From: an uncultured Prevotella sp.
GTDB lineage: Bacteria; Bacteroidota; Bacteroidia; Bacteroidales; Bacteroidaceae
Length of the DNA stretch: 64,000 nt
NCBI GenBank assembly: GCA_900322035.1
Contig: ONYL01000009.1
Location: forward strand, 1 to 64,000
Direction of reading: 5' to 3'
Shown: piece after piece, positions 22,269 through 31,600 of the stretch
Numbering within the stretch: the first letter of the stretch is position 1
How the letters are laid out: each line of letters starts with the position of its first letter
Translations under genes and position numbers: made by a program
Notes under the pieces: generated by a model
Seen by the model: the letters and a program-made list of their open reading frames with translations, nothing else
Database searches by the model: none
What the model was told of the DNA's origin: nothing

Positions 22269-22405
22269 TTCATCATTCATAATTACCAAGCGGAGCGAGA
22301 ATAATTCATCATTCATAATTATGGCTCGCGCCTTCTTCTTTAATCATAATTGCCACCGCACCGCATAGCAATTATGCATTATGCTTTGTGCATTATGGAT
22401 AAAAA
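22250..22405. repeat. AATTCATAATT-type palindromic repeat region
   Basis: The 300-base gap between the divergent DUF4252 and dgt genes contains repeated ATTCATAATT/ATTCATCATT blocks. One is 22271-22296, which matches 59520-59545 at 23 of 26 positions. GGAGCGAG near 22292 and CTCGCGCC near 22325 flank an AATTCATCATTCATAATT core, so the region can fold. The right part repeats CATTATG-like words. Confidence 0.55.
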
Positions 22406-22430
22406 ATGACCGATTCTGATAGGAATTCAT

Positions 22431-22438
22431 TATCTTTG
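22431..22438 (+). promoter_or_regulatory. -7 element of the dgt promoter
   Basis: TATCTTTG lies 18 bases before the dgt ATG. The -33 region is poorly conserved. Confidence 0.55.
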
Positions 22439-22455
22439 CCAAATAATAAGATGAT

Positions 22456-23793
22456 ATGAACTGGCTACAACTCATTTCAAATAAGCGACTCGGACAGGAG
22501 CACCGCCATACGGAGATGCACGAGGAAAGATCCGAGTTTAAGCGTGATTACGACCGTCTGGTCTTCTCCGCTCCATTTAGACGGATGCAAAACAAGACCC
22601 AGGTGTTTCCTCTCCCGGGCAGTATCTTTGTGCACAACCGGCTGACCCATTCTTTGGAAGTTTCCACCGTGGGCCACTCCTTAGGCAACGACATCGCCCG
22701 CCGGCTCATGGTGCTGCACCCCGAACTCCGCGGAACGCTCTTTGAAGAGATCGGCACTATCGTCTCCGCGGCCTGTCTGGCCCACGACATGGGTAATCCG
22801 CCTTTTGGGCATTCGGGCGAGAAGGCCATACAGACCTTTTTCTCCGAAGGCAAGGGGGCTGCGTTGCACCACGAGGTGTCGCCCGAATTCTGGAGCGACA
22901 TCACCCACTTTGAAGGCAATGCCAACGCCTTTCGCTTGCTCACCCATCATTTCTTGGGAAGAAGGCCGGGTGGATTCCTGATGACCTACACCATGCTGGC
23001 CAGTATCGTGAAATATCCCTTCGTGTCGGAGCAGGCCGGCGACCATGGAAAGTTCGGCTTCTTCCATAGTGAGTTGGGGAGCTATCAGACCATTGCCCGC
23101 GAGTTGGGCATCCGCCGGCTCTCGGCCGAGGGCGAGCCACTGTGCTTTGCCCGGCATCCCCTGGTATATCTCGTGGAGGCCGCTGACGACATCTGCTACG
23201 AGATTATGGACATTGAGGACTCTCACAAATTGAAGATTCTCTCTTTCGATGAGGCCAGCCAGGCCCTGTTGGGATTCTTTGACGACAGCCAGCGCCACCA
23301 GATCCTGAAGCGGATTGCCGACGAGGGTATCACCGACGAGAACGAGCAGATTGTATACATGCGGGCCTGTGCCGTGAACAAGTTGGAGCATGAGTGTGTG
23401 GAGGCCTTTATCGGCCACGAGCTGGAGATCCTTGACGGCACGCTTGAGGGCAGTCTGCTGGACCATGTGGAGTCGCCGGTGCGCCAGGCTTACCACCGCT
23501 GCACCCAACTCTCCTACGAGAAGATCTATCAGAGCAAGCCTGTGCTGGATGTGGAGTTGGGTGGTTACAAGCTGATGGAGACGCTCATGGAGACGCTGGT
23601 CGCCGCCGCCGTCAACCCCGACCGCTTCCACTCCAAGCAAATCATACGCCGCTTCAGCAGCCAGTATGAAATCAAGAGTCCCGACCTCCAGACGCGCCTC
23701 ATGGCCGTGATAGACTATATCAGCGGCATGACCGATGTCTATGCCCTCGATATCTATCAGAAGATGTGTGGCATCAGTCTGCCTATCGTCTGA
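22456..23793 (+). CDS. dgt: Deoxyguanosinetriphosphate triphosphohydrolase (dGTPase)
   Basis: This 445-residue HD-domain enzyme hydrolyses dNTPs (classically dGTP) to the nucleoside and triphosphate. The metal-binding HD motif is CLAHDMGNPPFGHSGEKAI, with the upstream histidine in NRLTHSLEVSTVGHSLG and the downstream aspartate in EAADDICYEIMDIED. The N-terminal HTEMHEERSEFKRDYDRLVF region is typical of the dGTPase family. Besides dNTP balance, dGTPases can restrict phage replication by draining dNTPs, though nothing here links it to the prophage. It is a single-gene unit. Confidence 0.93.
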   Translation: MNWLQLISNKRLGQEHRHTEMHEERSEFKRDYDRLVFSAPFRRMQNKTQVFPLPGSIFVHNRLTHSLEVSTVGHSLGNDIARRLMVLHPELRGTLFEEIGTIVSAACLAHDMGNPPFGHSGEKAIQTFFSEGKGAALHHEVSPEFWSDITHFEGNANAFRLLTHHFLGRRPGGFLMTYTMLASIVKYPFVSEQAGDHGKFGFFHSELGSYQTIARELGIRRLSAEGEPLCFARHPLVYLVEAADDICYEIMDIEDSHKLKILSFDEASQALLGFFDDSQRHQILKRIADEGITDENEQIVYMRACAVNKLEHECVEAFIGHELEILDGTLEGSLLDHVESPVRQAYHRCTQLSYEKIYQSKPVLDVELGGYKLMETLMETLVAAAVNPDRFHSKQIIRRFSSQYEIKSPDLQTRLMAVIDYISGMTDVYALDIYQKMCGISLPIV

Positions 23794-23934
23794 CCATCAC
23801 CCACCATCTTCTATTCACCCCCTCGGATATTCGCGGCTCGATAAGCAGTTGTGAAAATCACTTTGTATGCACTACGTAGGGCGGAGATCATCAAAAAATC
23901 AAATCATTCCCTACTGAGAACCAATTTTTATTTA

Positions 23935-23942
23935 TACTTTTG
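23935..23942 (+). promoter_or_regulatory. -7 element of the manA promoter
   Basis: TACTTTTG matches TAnnTTTG. It lies 55 bases before the ATG at 23998. No convincing -33 is present. Confidence 0.5.
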
Positions 23943-23997
23943 CAGTGCGAACCCGAAATAAATTCAATAGAATAAACAAACGCTATCCAAAATAACC

Positions 23998-24957
23998 ATG
24001 TACAGATTTAAATCCATTCTGAAACAAACCCTTTGGGGAGGCGAGAAGATCAAACTGTTGAAGCACATCCCCGATGCTCCCTCACAGATTGGCGAGAGCT
24101 GGGAACTCTCTGCCGTGGAGGGCAATGTGTCTACGATTGAAGGTGGAAGCGAGGACGGCGTGCTGCTCACCGACCTCATCGACCGCGATAAGGAGCGGCT
24201 GATGGGGCGTCACAACTATGAGCGCTTCGGCCATCGCTTCCCGCTGCTCATCAAGTTTATCGACGCCAAGCAGGATCTCTCCATTCAGGTGCATCCCAAC
24301 GACGAGATAGCCCACCGCCAGGGACTTCCCTGCGGCAAGACGGAGATGTGGTATCTCATGCCGTCGGAAGACGATGCCGTGATCCGTGTGGGACTGAAAA
24401 AGAAGATCACCCCCGAGGAGTATAAGCAGATGGTGGCCAATAACACCATCACCGATGCCATCGCCCACTACAACGTGAAGGCGGGCGACTGCTTCTTCCT
24501 ACCCGGCGGACGCATCCACAGCATCGGCGCAGGCTGTATGCTCGTGGAGATCCAGCAGACCTCGGACTGCACCTACCGCATCTACGACTTCAACCGCCGC
24601 GACAAGAACGGCAACCTGCGCGAACTTCACACCGAGAAGGCCGCCGAGTGCATCAACTATGAGGTGCTGCCCGACTACCGCACAAAGTACGAGCCCCGAA
24701 AGAATCAGCTTGTGCTTTTGGTCGACAGTCCGGTGTTCACCACTTCCGTGCTCGACATGGATGCACCCGTGAGTCTCGACTGGCAGGCCATCGACTCCTT
24801 CCAGATTCTCATCTGCCTCTCTGGAGAGGGCGAAGTGCAGGAGGACGACGGCGAGTGGCAACCCATGCAGGCCGGCCAGACTTACCTCTTCCCCGCCACC
24901 ACTGCCAAGGTGCGGCTTCGGGGAAACATGAAAGTGATCAACACCTACGTGAAGTAG
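23998..24957 (+). CDS. manA: Mannose-6-phosphate isomerase, type I
   Basis: This 319-residue cupin enzyme interconverts mannose-6-phosphate and fructose-6-phosphate. The zinc ligands are visible: QVHPNDEIAH, the glutamate in GKTEMWYL, and the histidine in LPGGRIHSIGAG. The arginine-containing EIQQTSDCTYRIYDFNR follows as expected. The length is that of the short bacterial ManA class. It links glycolysis to mannose and GDP-mannose metabolism. A phosphohexomutase lies elsewhere in the window (56030). It has its own promoter and terminator. Confidence 0.93.
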   Translation: MYRFKSILKQTLWGGEKIKLLKHIPDAPSQIGESWELSAVEGNVSTIEGGSEDGVLLTDLIDRDKERLMGRHNYERFGHRFPLLIKFIDAKQDLSIQVHPNDEIAHRQGLPCGKTEMWYLMPSEDDAVIRVGLKKKITPEEYKQMVANNTITDAIAHYNVKAGDCFFLPGGRIHSIGAGCMLVEIQQTSDCTYRIYDFNRRDKNGNLRELHTEKAAECINYEVLPDYRTKYEPRKNQLVLLVDSPVFTTSVLDMDAPVSLDWQAIDSFQILICLSGEGEVQEDDGEWQPMQAGQTYLFPATTAKVRLRGNMKVINTYVK

Positions 24958-24982
24958 TTCCCACCTATTATTATATGAAGGA

Positions 24983-25020
24983 GGCAAGCGCCCATAAGCG
25001 GATGCTTGCCCCCTTTCTTT
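24983..25020 (+). terminator. Terminator after manA
   Basis: GGCAAGC (24983-24989) pairs with GCTTGCC (25004-25010). It is followed by CCCTTTCTTT. Confidence 0.65.
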
Positions 25021-25064
25021 ATGTCCAAAAAGGAAAATGTCTTAAGGCTTGGTCACTTTTCCTG

Positions 25065-25259
25065 TCATTTTGTGCTGTCCCTTGCACACCTTATATATCT
25101 GTAGGTGCCTGCGGGCAACGACGATATGTCCAGGCGGTCTGCGTGACTGGCTATGAGTTTGCTGGCTCCAAAGAGGCCATAGATTTCTATGCAGTCGGCC
25201 TTGTTAGCGAGCTGCAACATTCCTCCCGCTAACTCCATCTTGCCGAAAGAGTTTTTCAC
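25065..25259 (-). pseudogene. Remnant of a secreted protein's sorting domain
   Basis: The minus-strand frame ends with IEIYGLFGASKLIASHADRL and then DISSLPAGTYRYIR, which has the pattern of Bacteroidetes type IX C-terminal sorting domains (xxIYxxxG ... L(D/N)xSxLPxGxY). Upstream the frame stays open only to about 25350, and its sequence there is not protein-like. The only possible start is a GTG. No promoter precedes it. It looks like the decayed 3' end of a surface-protein gene in a ~590-base gap between manA and the TPR/AraC regulator. Confidence 0.45.
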
Positions 25260-25429
25260 TTGGGCGATCCTAACCCAACTGACACGGCCCCGGCAATTAG
25301 TCGTCGTCTTTGCGTTTTTGTGCCTTTGAGAGATAGACCATAGCGGGTGTTAATCCCCATAGACAGGGCTGTTACCAACGCGAGCGAAAATAATGGGGAT
25401 GGGAATTATGGGTTTCGATGTTTTTTCCT

Positions 25430-25437
25430 TATCTTTG
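25430..25437 (+). promoter_or_regulatory. -7 element of the TPR/AraC regulator
   Basis: TATCTTTG lies inside an upstream extension of the reading frame. It predicts a transcript start near 25445, which supports initiation at 25549 rather than 25393. Confidence 0.55.
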
Positions 25438-25548
25438 CAAAGGTTATTGGCAGTCACCAGGGGGGGGACGATGTTCGCTACCTTCCTCCACTTCGTTGCG
25501 GAGATGTTGTTACCCTTGGAGACGGAGCCTTTGCCCTTCAACGCCAGC

Positions 25549-27225
25549 ATGATGAAGATAGTAGTCAGTATTCTGTTCGCTCTCCTGTGGCCTTTCCTTT
25601 GCCATGGGCAAAGCTATGAGCAGATGAGCCGCATGGACATCAAGGACCTTGTGGGCCTCGGCGAGCGTCGGCTTTTGGAAGAGAACAAGCCGGACCAGGC
25701 TCTCATGGCCTTCACGCTGGCCATGGGTCGGTATCGGCGCAACCTCGACGAAGGCGACAAGCAGCTGTGCATGAAGGCCTGTTATGGCGCGTGGCTGGTC
25801 TATTTCAATCATTTCTGCAACTATCAGAAAGCCTTCGAGAGCATCATGACGGCGCGTGACATTGCCGATGACATCCATCAGGACCAGCCTAAGGTGTATC
25901 TCTTGGCGGGCAACATCTACCAGACCATTTCGGAGCAGAACAACGACAGCCGACTGATGCGGCGCGCCTATACCTATTATAATAAGGCCTTCGACATGGC
26001 CCTGGTCTCCAACGACCGCTCCAGCATCGACATCTGCTTCAGCAACCTCCTTGCTGCTGCCCACTCGCTCGACTGCATCGACAAGTTGGGCTCGGTGTGG
26101 CGTGCCTATTCCACGCTGTCCGTGGGGCGGGGCGATGTGCGCCGGCGTTACAACCACAGTGCCTATCGGATGTATACCCTTTGGCACGATCGCAAGTTGC
26201 GGGCCGCCATAGGAGAGGTGGAGGGCCAGATTCGTTCCACACCCGCTGATGCCGAACACGCGAGGCTGGTTGTCAACGCCCTCCTCAACAAGGGTCGATT
26301 GCTCTTCGAGCTGAGGCTTACGGCCGGAGCCTTGAGTGAGTTGCGCAAGGCGCAGCAGCTTTCCGACCGTGCAGGACTAAAGGATGCCCTGCTCGAAATT
26401 TATGAGTTGAGGGCGCGGATTCTTCAGGCCGCCCACCAGACGAAAGAGGCCAACGAGAGCTACAACCACTATCTGAAGCTCAAAGACAGCCTCTACATAT
26501 CGCGCCAGCTCTCCAATATTGACGAAATGCAGTTTGGCTACGACCTGAAGAAGAAAGACGAGAAGCTGCGTATGGAGCAGGCGCACCGCCAACGCCTGTT
26601 TGTCCTGGCCGTGACCCTCGTGGCCATAACCTTGGTGCTGGCCGTGATGCTCCTTATCATCAAGAGGAAGAACAGTGAGCTCCGCGAGTCGAACCGTCAA
26701 CTCTATCTCAAGAGCGTGGCCCAGCTGAAGAGCGAGGCCAACGAGCGTGTCGTCACTCATAAATATGAGCAGGAAATCAACGACCTGCAGCGGCATTTCG
26801 CCACGGACTCCGACCACACGCGGCAGCGCTACAAGGGTAGCGGACTGAGCGACTGCGACAAGGGACAGGTGCTGGCCCGGATAAAGAAGGTGATGGAGGA
26901 CGTAGACGAATACTGTTCGCCCGAGTTCAGTGTGCTAAGGCTTTCGGCTCTTGCCGGCTATAAGCCCAAAGACATTTCGGAAGTGATACACGACTTCTAC
27001 AACTGCAACTTCAATGCCTTCCTCAACGAGTACCGCATCCGTGAGGCCTGCCGTCGTGTGGCCGAGGATAGCTCTTTCACTCGACTAACCATTCAGGGCA
27101 TGGCCAACAGTGTGGGATTCAAGTCTCGGTCGGCTTTCATTGCCGCGTTCAAGAAATTTGCCGGGCTGCCCCCCTCCGAATACATTAAGATTTCAGCTCA
27201 GGACAGACAACAGGCCGAATGCTGA
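25549..27225 (+). CDS. TPR-containing membrane-bound AraC-family regulator
   Basis: This protein has 558 residues from the start MMKIVVSILFALLWPF, which gives a signal-like N-terminus. Residues ~25-340 are helical TPR-like repeats (periplasmic), ~350-372 a membrane segment (LFVLAVTLVAITLVLAVMLL), ~380-430 a coiled linker, and the last ~110 an AraC HTH (FNAFLNEYRIREACRRVAED ... SVGFKSRSAFIAAFKKFAGL). This one-component design senses outside the membrane and binds DNA inside. It sits directly upstream, on the same strand, of two surface-protein genes (27392, 28643), its likely targets. Ligand unknown. Confidence 0.85.
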   Translation: MMKIVVSILFALLWPFLCHGQSYEQMSRMDIKDLVGLGERRLLEENKPDQALMAFTLAMGRYRRNLDEGDKQLCMKACYGAWLVYFNHFCNYQKAFESIMTARDIADDIHQDQPKVYLLAGNIYQTISEQNNDSRLMRRAYTYYNKAFDMALVSNDRSSIDICFSNLLAAAHSLDCIDKLGSVWRAYSTLSVGRGDVRRRYNHSAYRMYTLWHDRKLRAAIGEVEGQIRSTPADAEHARLVVNALLNKGRLLFELRLTAGALSELRKAQQLSDRAGLKDALLEIYELRARILQAAHQTKEANESYNHYLKLKDSLYISRQLSNIDEMQFGYDLKKKDEKLRMEQAHRQRLFVLAVTLVAITLVLAVMLLIIKRKNSELRESNRQLYLKSVAQLKSEANERVVTHKYEQEINDLQRHFATDSDHTRQRYKGSGLSDCDKGQVLARIKKVMEDVDEYCSPEFSVLRLSALAGYKPKDISEVIHDFYNCNFNAFLNEYRIREACRRVAEDSSFTRLTIQGMANSVGFKSRSAFIAAFKKFAGLPPSEYIKISAQDRQQAEC

Positions 27226-27326
27226 CGCTGCTGCGCCCAGCTGTGCATCACGGCGTTGTAATCTGCTGCACGGAACATCTGATTGTTGTTTGAATTTTGG
27301 TTTTTCAAACATCATTTTTCTTATCT

Positions 27327-27360
27327 TTTGTCGTTTGAGTGTCTTTTTGTTTTATATTTG
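27327..27360 (+). promoter_or_regulatory. Promoter of the BspA-like gene
   Basis: TATATTTG (27353-27360) is a good -7, 31 bases before the ATG. TTTG at 27327-27330 is 22 bases away and TTTG at 27334-27337 is 15 away, so the -33 is ambiguous. Confidence 0.5.
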
Positions 27361-27391
27361 CAACATTCAAAATCTAAATTCCAAATTGCTT

Positions 27392-28627
27392 ATGAATAGG
27401 TTTTTATTCATTCTTCTTTCGTTAGGACTCTTCCTGCGGGCTTCGGCCCAGACCTTCAGCGAGGGTGGCATCGTCTACACCCAGCAGACCGACACTACGG
27501 TGAGCGTGACCTCCAACGCCAACGGCTACACGGGAGTAGTGACAGTGCCAGCCACGGTTGAACACGACGGCACGGTATATGCCGTGAGGGGCATCGACGA
27601 CCGCGCTTTCCAGGCTTGCACCTCGCTCACCAGCGTGATCCTGCCCGAGGGGCTCACCACTGTGGGAGGATATGCCTTCAACCAGTGTTCGGCCCTCGAT
27701 AGTGTGTCCCTGCCCTCCACCCTCAACGAGATCGGACGCTATGCCTTCAATCAGTGTACCTCACTGCGCCGTGTAGCACTGCCCCGAGGTATCACTGAAA
27801 TCCCGCAGGGTCTTTTCTATATGTGTATCTCGCTTACCAACGTTACCCTCCCCGACGGATTAACCGCTGTGGGACGCAACGGATTCAGCTATTGTGCCGC
27901 CCTCGCATCGCTGCAGTTGCCAGCCACCTGTACCACGCTCGGCTATTCTCCCTTCAACGGCTGCGGTTTCACCAAGTTTGAAGTGCCCGAGGGTGTGACC
28001 CTCATCCCCGCCTATTGCTTCTCATCCTGTCATCAGCTTGCCAACGTGACGCTTCCTGCCACCGTAGACTCGTTGGCCTCCTGCGCCTTCCAAGACTGTC
28101 CGCAGCTCACAACGGTGAGCTTGCCCGCCAGTCTGCGTGGCATAGGCAAGATGGCTTTCGCCTCCTGCATGGGGTTGAAGAGTATCTATGTGCCAGACGG
28201 AGTAGCCTATGTGGACAAGGGATGCTTCTACAACTGCGCTGCCCTGGAGCGTGTCACCCTCGGTAAAGGAGTGAGCATGTTGGGCGACGAAGTGTTTACG
28301 AAATATAAGAATACAGCCAGTATGAGTCTGAAGGATCTCTATATCTTCAGTCACACGATGCTCGGTGGAGGCAATGGGTTTGACGAGGCCCTCTACGCAT
28401 TCACTACAGTGCACGTGCCGGCCAGCATGGTAGAGCAATATCAGCAGGCCGAAGGCTGGAAACGCTTCACCATCCTTCCCCTGAACGAAGAGGAAATTAC
28501 CGGCGTAGACCGTCTTTCCGGTTCCGTGTCGCAGCAGAATGCTTTCTACAATCTGAAGGGGCAGCAAGTAGCCCAGCCCGTGAAAGGCCTTTATATTCAC
28601 AACGGCAAGAAATATTTTAAACGTTAG
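27392..28627 (+). CDS. BspA-like leucine-rich repeat surface protein
   Basis: The protein has 411 residues from the ATG after the -7 element. The signal peptide is FLFILLSLGLFLRASAQ. At least eight LRR_5-type repeats follow, with the pattern SLTSVILPEGLTTVGGYAF, then NQCSALDSVSLPSTLNEIGR, and so on, each ~23 residues. The C-terminal NAFYNLKGQQVAQPVKGLYI resembles a Prevotella sorting tail. BspA proteins bind host matrix and other bacteria. The gene lies 166 bases after the TPR/AraC regulator and 15 bases before the next adhesin gene, so the last two probably form an operon. Confidence 0.88.
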   Translation: MNRFLFILLSLGLFLRASAQTFSEGGIVYTQQTDTTVSVTSNANGYTGVVTVPATVEHDGTVYAVRGIDDRAFQACTSLTSVILPEGLTTVGGYAFNQCSALDSVSLPSTLNEIGRYAFNQCTSLRRVALPRGITEIPQGLFYMCISLTNVTLPDGLTAVGRNGFSYCAALASLQLPATCTTLGYSPFNGCGFTKFEVPEGVTLIPAYCFSSCHQLANVTLPATVDSLASCAFQDCPQLTTVSLPASLRGIGKMAFASCMGLKSIYVPDGVAYVDKGCFYNCAALERVTLGKGVSMLGDEVFTKYKNTASMSLKDLYIFSHTMLGGGNGFDEALYAFTTVHVPASMVEQYQQAEGWKRFTILPLNEEEITGVDRLSGSVSQQNAFYNLKGQQVAQPVKGLYIHNGKKYFKR

Positions 28628-28642
28628 AAGAAACTCAAGCTT

Positions 28643-31600
28643 ATGAAGAAAATTCCTCTACTCATGCTCTTCGCAGTGGCATCGCTCGCGCTTCATGCGC
28701 AGGACTTCACTGAAAATTTTGAGCATGGCGGCAGTCTGCCCGATGGGTGGACCGCCTACAGCTCCGGCTCCACCTATAAATGGTCGGTGGCCAAATACTC
28801 CACGTTCGGCAAATACTACACGGGCTTCAACGGCGGCGACACTTATGCCATGAAGTCGACGACGGGAAAAATCACCAGTTCGCGCCCCGCCCCCAACTCG
28901 TGGCTCATATCGCCCGCCGTGACGGTGCCTGAGAACGGTGTGCTCAACTTCATGATGGTGACCGACGGCAGCTTCAACAAGTTGGAGACCACTCCAGAGG
29001 AGGCGCGCACCCACTTCAGCGTGCTCGTCTCGGAGACCACTGCCGATACTACGGCCTTCACCCATGAGCTGATGAGTGTCACTCCCTACGGGGTGGGCGT
29101 TTGGCAAAACTACAGCGTCGACCTTAGCCAGTGGGCGGGCAAGACCATTTACATCGCTTTCCACGATTATGGCAACACCACTGGGAAGGCATACACCTCC
29201 AATAGCGTGTATCTCGACAATGTGAGCGTGGACACTCGCCGGGGTTCCGACGTGTCGGTCACGGAGATCGTCTCTCCGCTCTCGGGCGACAATCCTGACC
29301 AGGCTGTAGCGGTGAAAGTGCGCAACAATGGCTTCGATGCCGATGGAGTCAAGGTATCCTACATTCTCGATGGCGGTACGGAGGTGAGCGAAACCCTCCA
29401 GGACGTCCTGGCCCGGGGCGAGGAAGTCACGCATACATTTGCCAACAGTCTCACGCTGTCGCAGGGAAAGCCCCACGACATCAAAGTGTGGGCCACCGCC
29501 ACGGCCGATCTCAATCATGACAACGACTCGCTTTCCACCGCTGTCAGCATCGACCGCCATCTTAGTTTCCCCTATGTGATGACTCCCGCTACCGCAGCCA
29601 ACGACTGGGAGAGCTCGTTCGCCTATGAGAAACAAGGTACCGTGTATGGCTGGAGCTACGTGGACGACAGCACGAAGGACATCCACGCCTGGAGCTACAT
29701 CACCCCGCCCGCAGGAACGAGTGAGCTTGTGAGTGGCTGGATTCCCTTCCCCAAGGGCAAGGTAGGATTCAGAGTCAACTACAAGAGTCTCTCCTCGGGG
29801 CAACTCACGGTGACCTTGCTCGACAAAGACGCAAATATCGTGGCCACAAGCACGCTGCCTTTCACCTCTTCCGACAACAGCAATGAGATCATAGCACTGC
29901 TCAATGTAGGTGAGGAAAAAGAATGCCGTGCCGTGCTTACCGTCAACGATGGCTATTCCACCCAGCTTCTTGTCGATGGGGTGAGTTTCTATGCTCCCGA
30001 GCCTGTTGACGTGAGAGCCATAGCCATCACCTCTCCTCAGCTGAGTGCATACGCTGACGGTGGAAACCTGATCGTAGAAGCCGAATTCGCCAACTATGGA
30101 AGTGAGACCGTGAGCGACTATGAGGCAAAGCTGGAAGTGGACGGACAAGAGTTGGAGTCAGCCACTCTGCCTGACATTGCCTCGGGTGCAACTGTGAATT
30201 TCTCCTTCGATAGCAGATTGCAACTTGCTGATGGAACCCACACCTTAGCCGTCATTGCAGGAAATGATTCGGAGAAGAAAAGTCTTGTGATCTATCAGCC
30301 CCAGGCCTATCCTTATCAGGAGACCTTTGAAGATACGGTAAGTTGGAAATGGTGGAACAGCGTGAACAAAGATGCAGATCCCGTGTACTGGACTGTTATG
30401 GGTGTGGTGAAGGGAAACATCAACTACGCCAAAAACGGAACCCACGCGGCCTATGTGAGCAGTGCGGCCAATATCGTGCACGACGATTGGCTCATTTCCC
30501 CCGCTATCAATATCACCAAGACCGGTCGTCAGCGACTCTCTTTCTTCTATGTCACCACCTATAAGGCCGCCTCGGCAGGCGACGTGACAACTCTCGACGT
30601 ATATGTCGACCAGAAGAATAATCCCGACACGCTGTCTGAGAAAACACCAGTGACAACAGTTACGCTCACCGACGACAACCTCAATGTGTATCGTCAGGGA
30701 TTCGTCACCATCGATGTTGCCACGCCCGGCCTCTACTATATTGCCTTCCACAACACGGGCAGGGGACACGACATTGTGCTCGATGACGTAAGATTAGACA
30801 ATGGCACCGACTTGGCTGTGGTCAGCGCATCTCACACTGCCACCAATGGCTTCCATCTATCGGGCGACTCAATCACCGTGAACTTGCAAAACCGCGGTGC
30901 CACCGACATCCATACCATCACCCTGCGCACACTCAACAACGACAGTGTAATGGCTTCTGCCGTCATTGACACACTCCTGCATCCCGGCGAAGAGGCCACG
31001 CTCTCCTTCGACGGAGGTTACAGTCTGAGTCGTCCGGGCATCTACAATATCGGTGTGGAAGCCGTGGCCGACAATGATCAGGAGGCTTTCAACAACAAGT
31101 GGCAGTTTGCTCCCGTGGAGTGCTTCGCCGACGCTACACTGCCCTATGAGGAAGATCTCGACTCTCTGCGCAATCAGGAGCAGTGGACGCTGACCGGAAA
31201 ATGGAAAACCGGAAGCTATACTTCGTCCAACGCCGCCTACAACGGTACGGGGGCTATCAGCCATCACGGAAAGCCGAAGACTGGTGAGGACTGGGCCTAC
31301 TCGGGATGTATCTCCATTCCCGCCGGTGTCTACGACTTGAGCTTCTTCTACCGCACATTTCTCAACGGCACCAATGTAGACCGATACGGACAGAATTTCG
31401 CCGTGTATCTCGGCACTGCCTGTAATCCCGACTCCATGACCATTCCTGTTTATGAATCAGACGAGAGTGTCGTGGCTCCCGAAAAGCGTTATCGCAAAGT
31501 GATCTCAACAGTGGAAATTCCCGATGACGGTGAATACTATATCGGTGTGAAATGCACTTCTACAACCGCTTTGGGCGTGTTATATATGGATGCCTTCGCC

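Noticed and set aside
25393..25548. N-terminal extension of the TPR/AraC regulator
   Set aside because: A TATCTTTG -7 element lies inside it, and the signal-like start MMKIVVSILF at 25549 is better.
27110..27391. N-terminal extension of the BspA-like gene
   Set aside because: It overlaps the end of the upstream gene and the promoter; the signal peptide starts at 27392.
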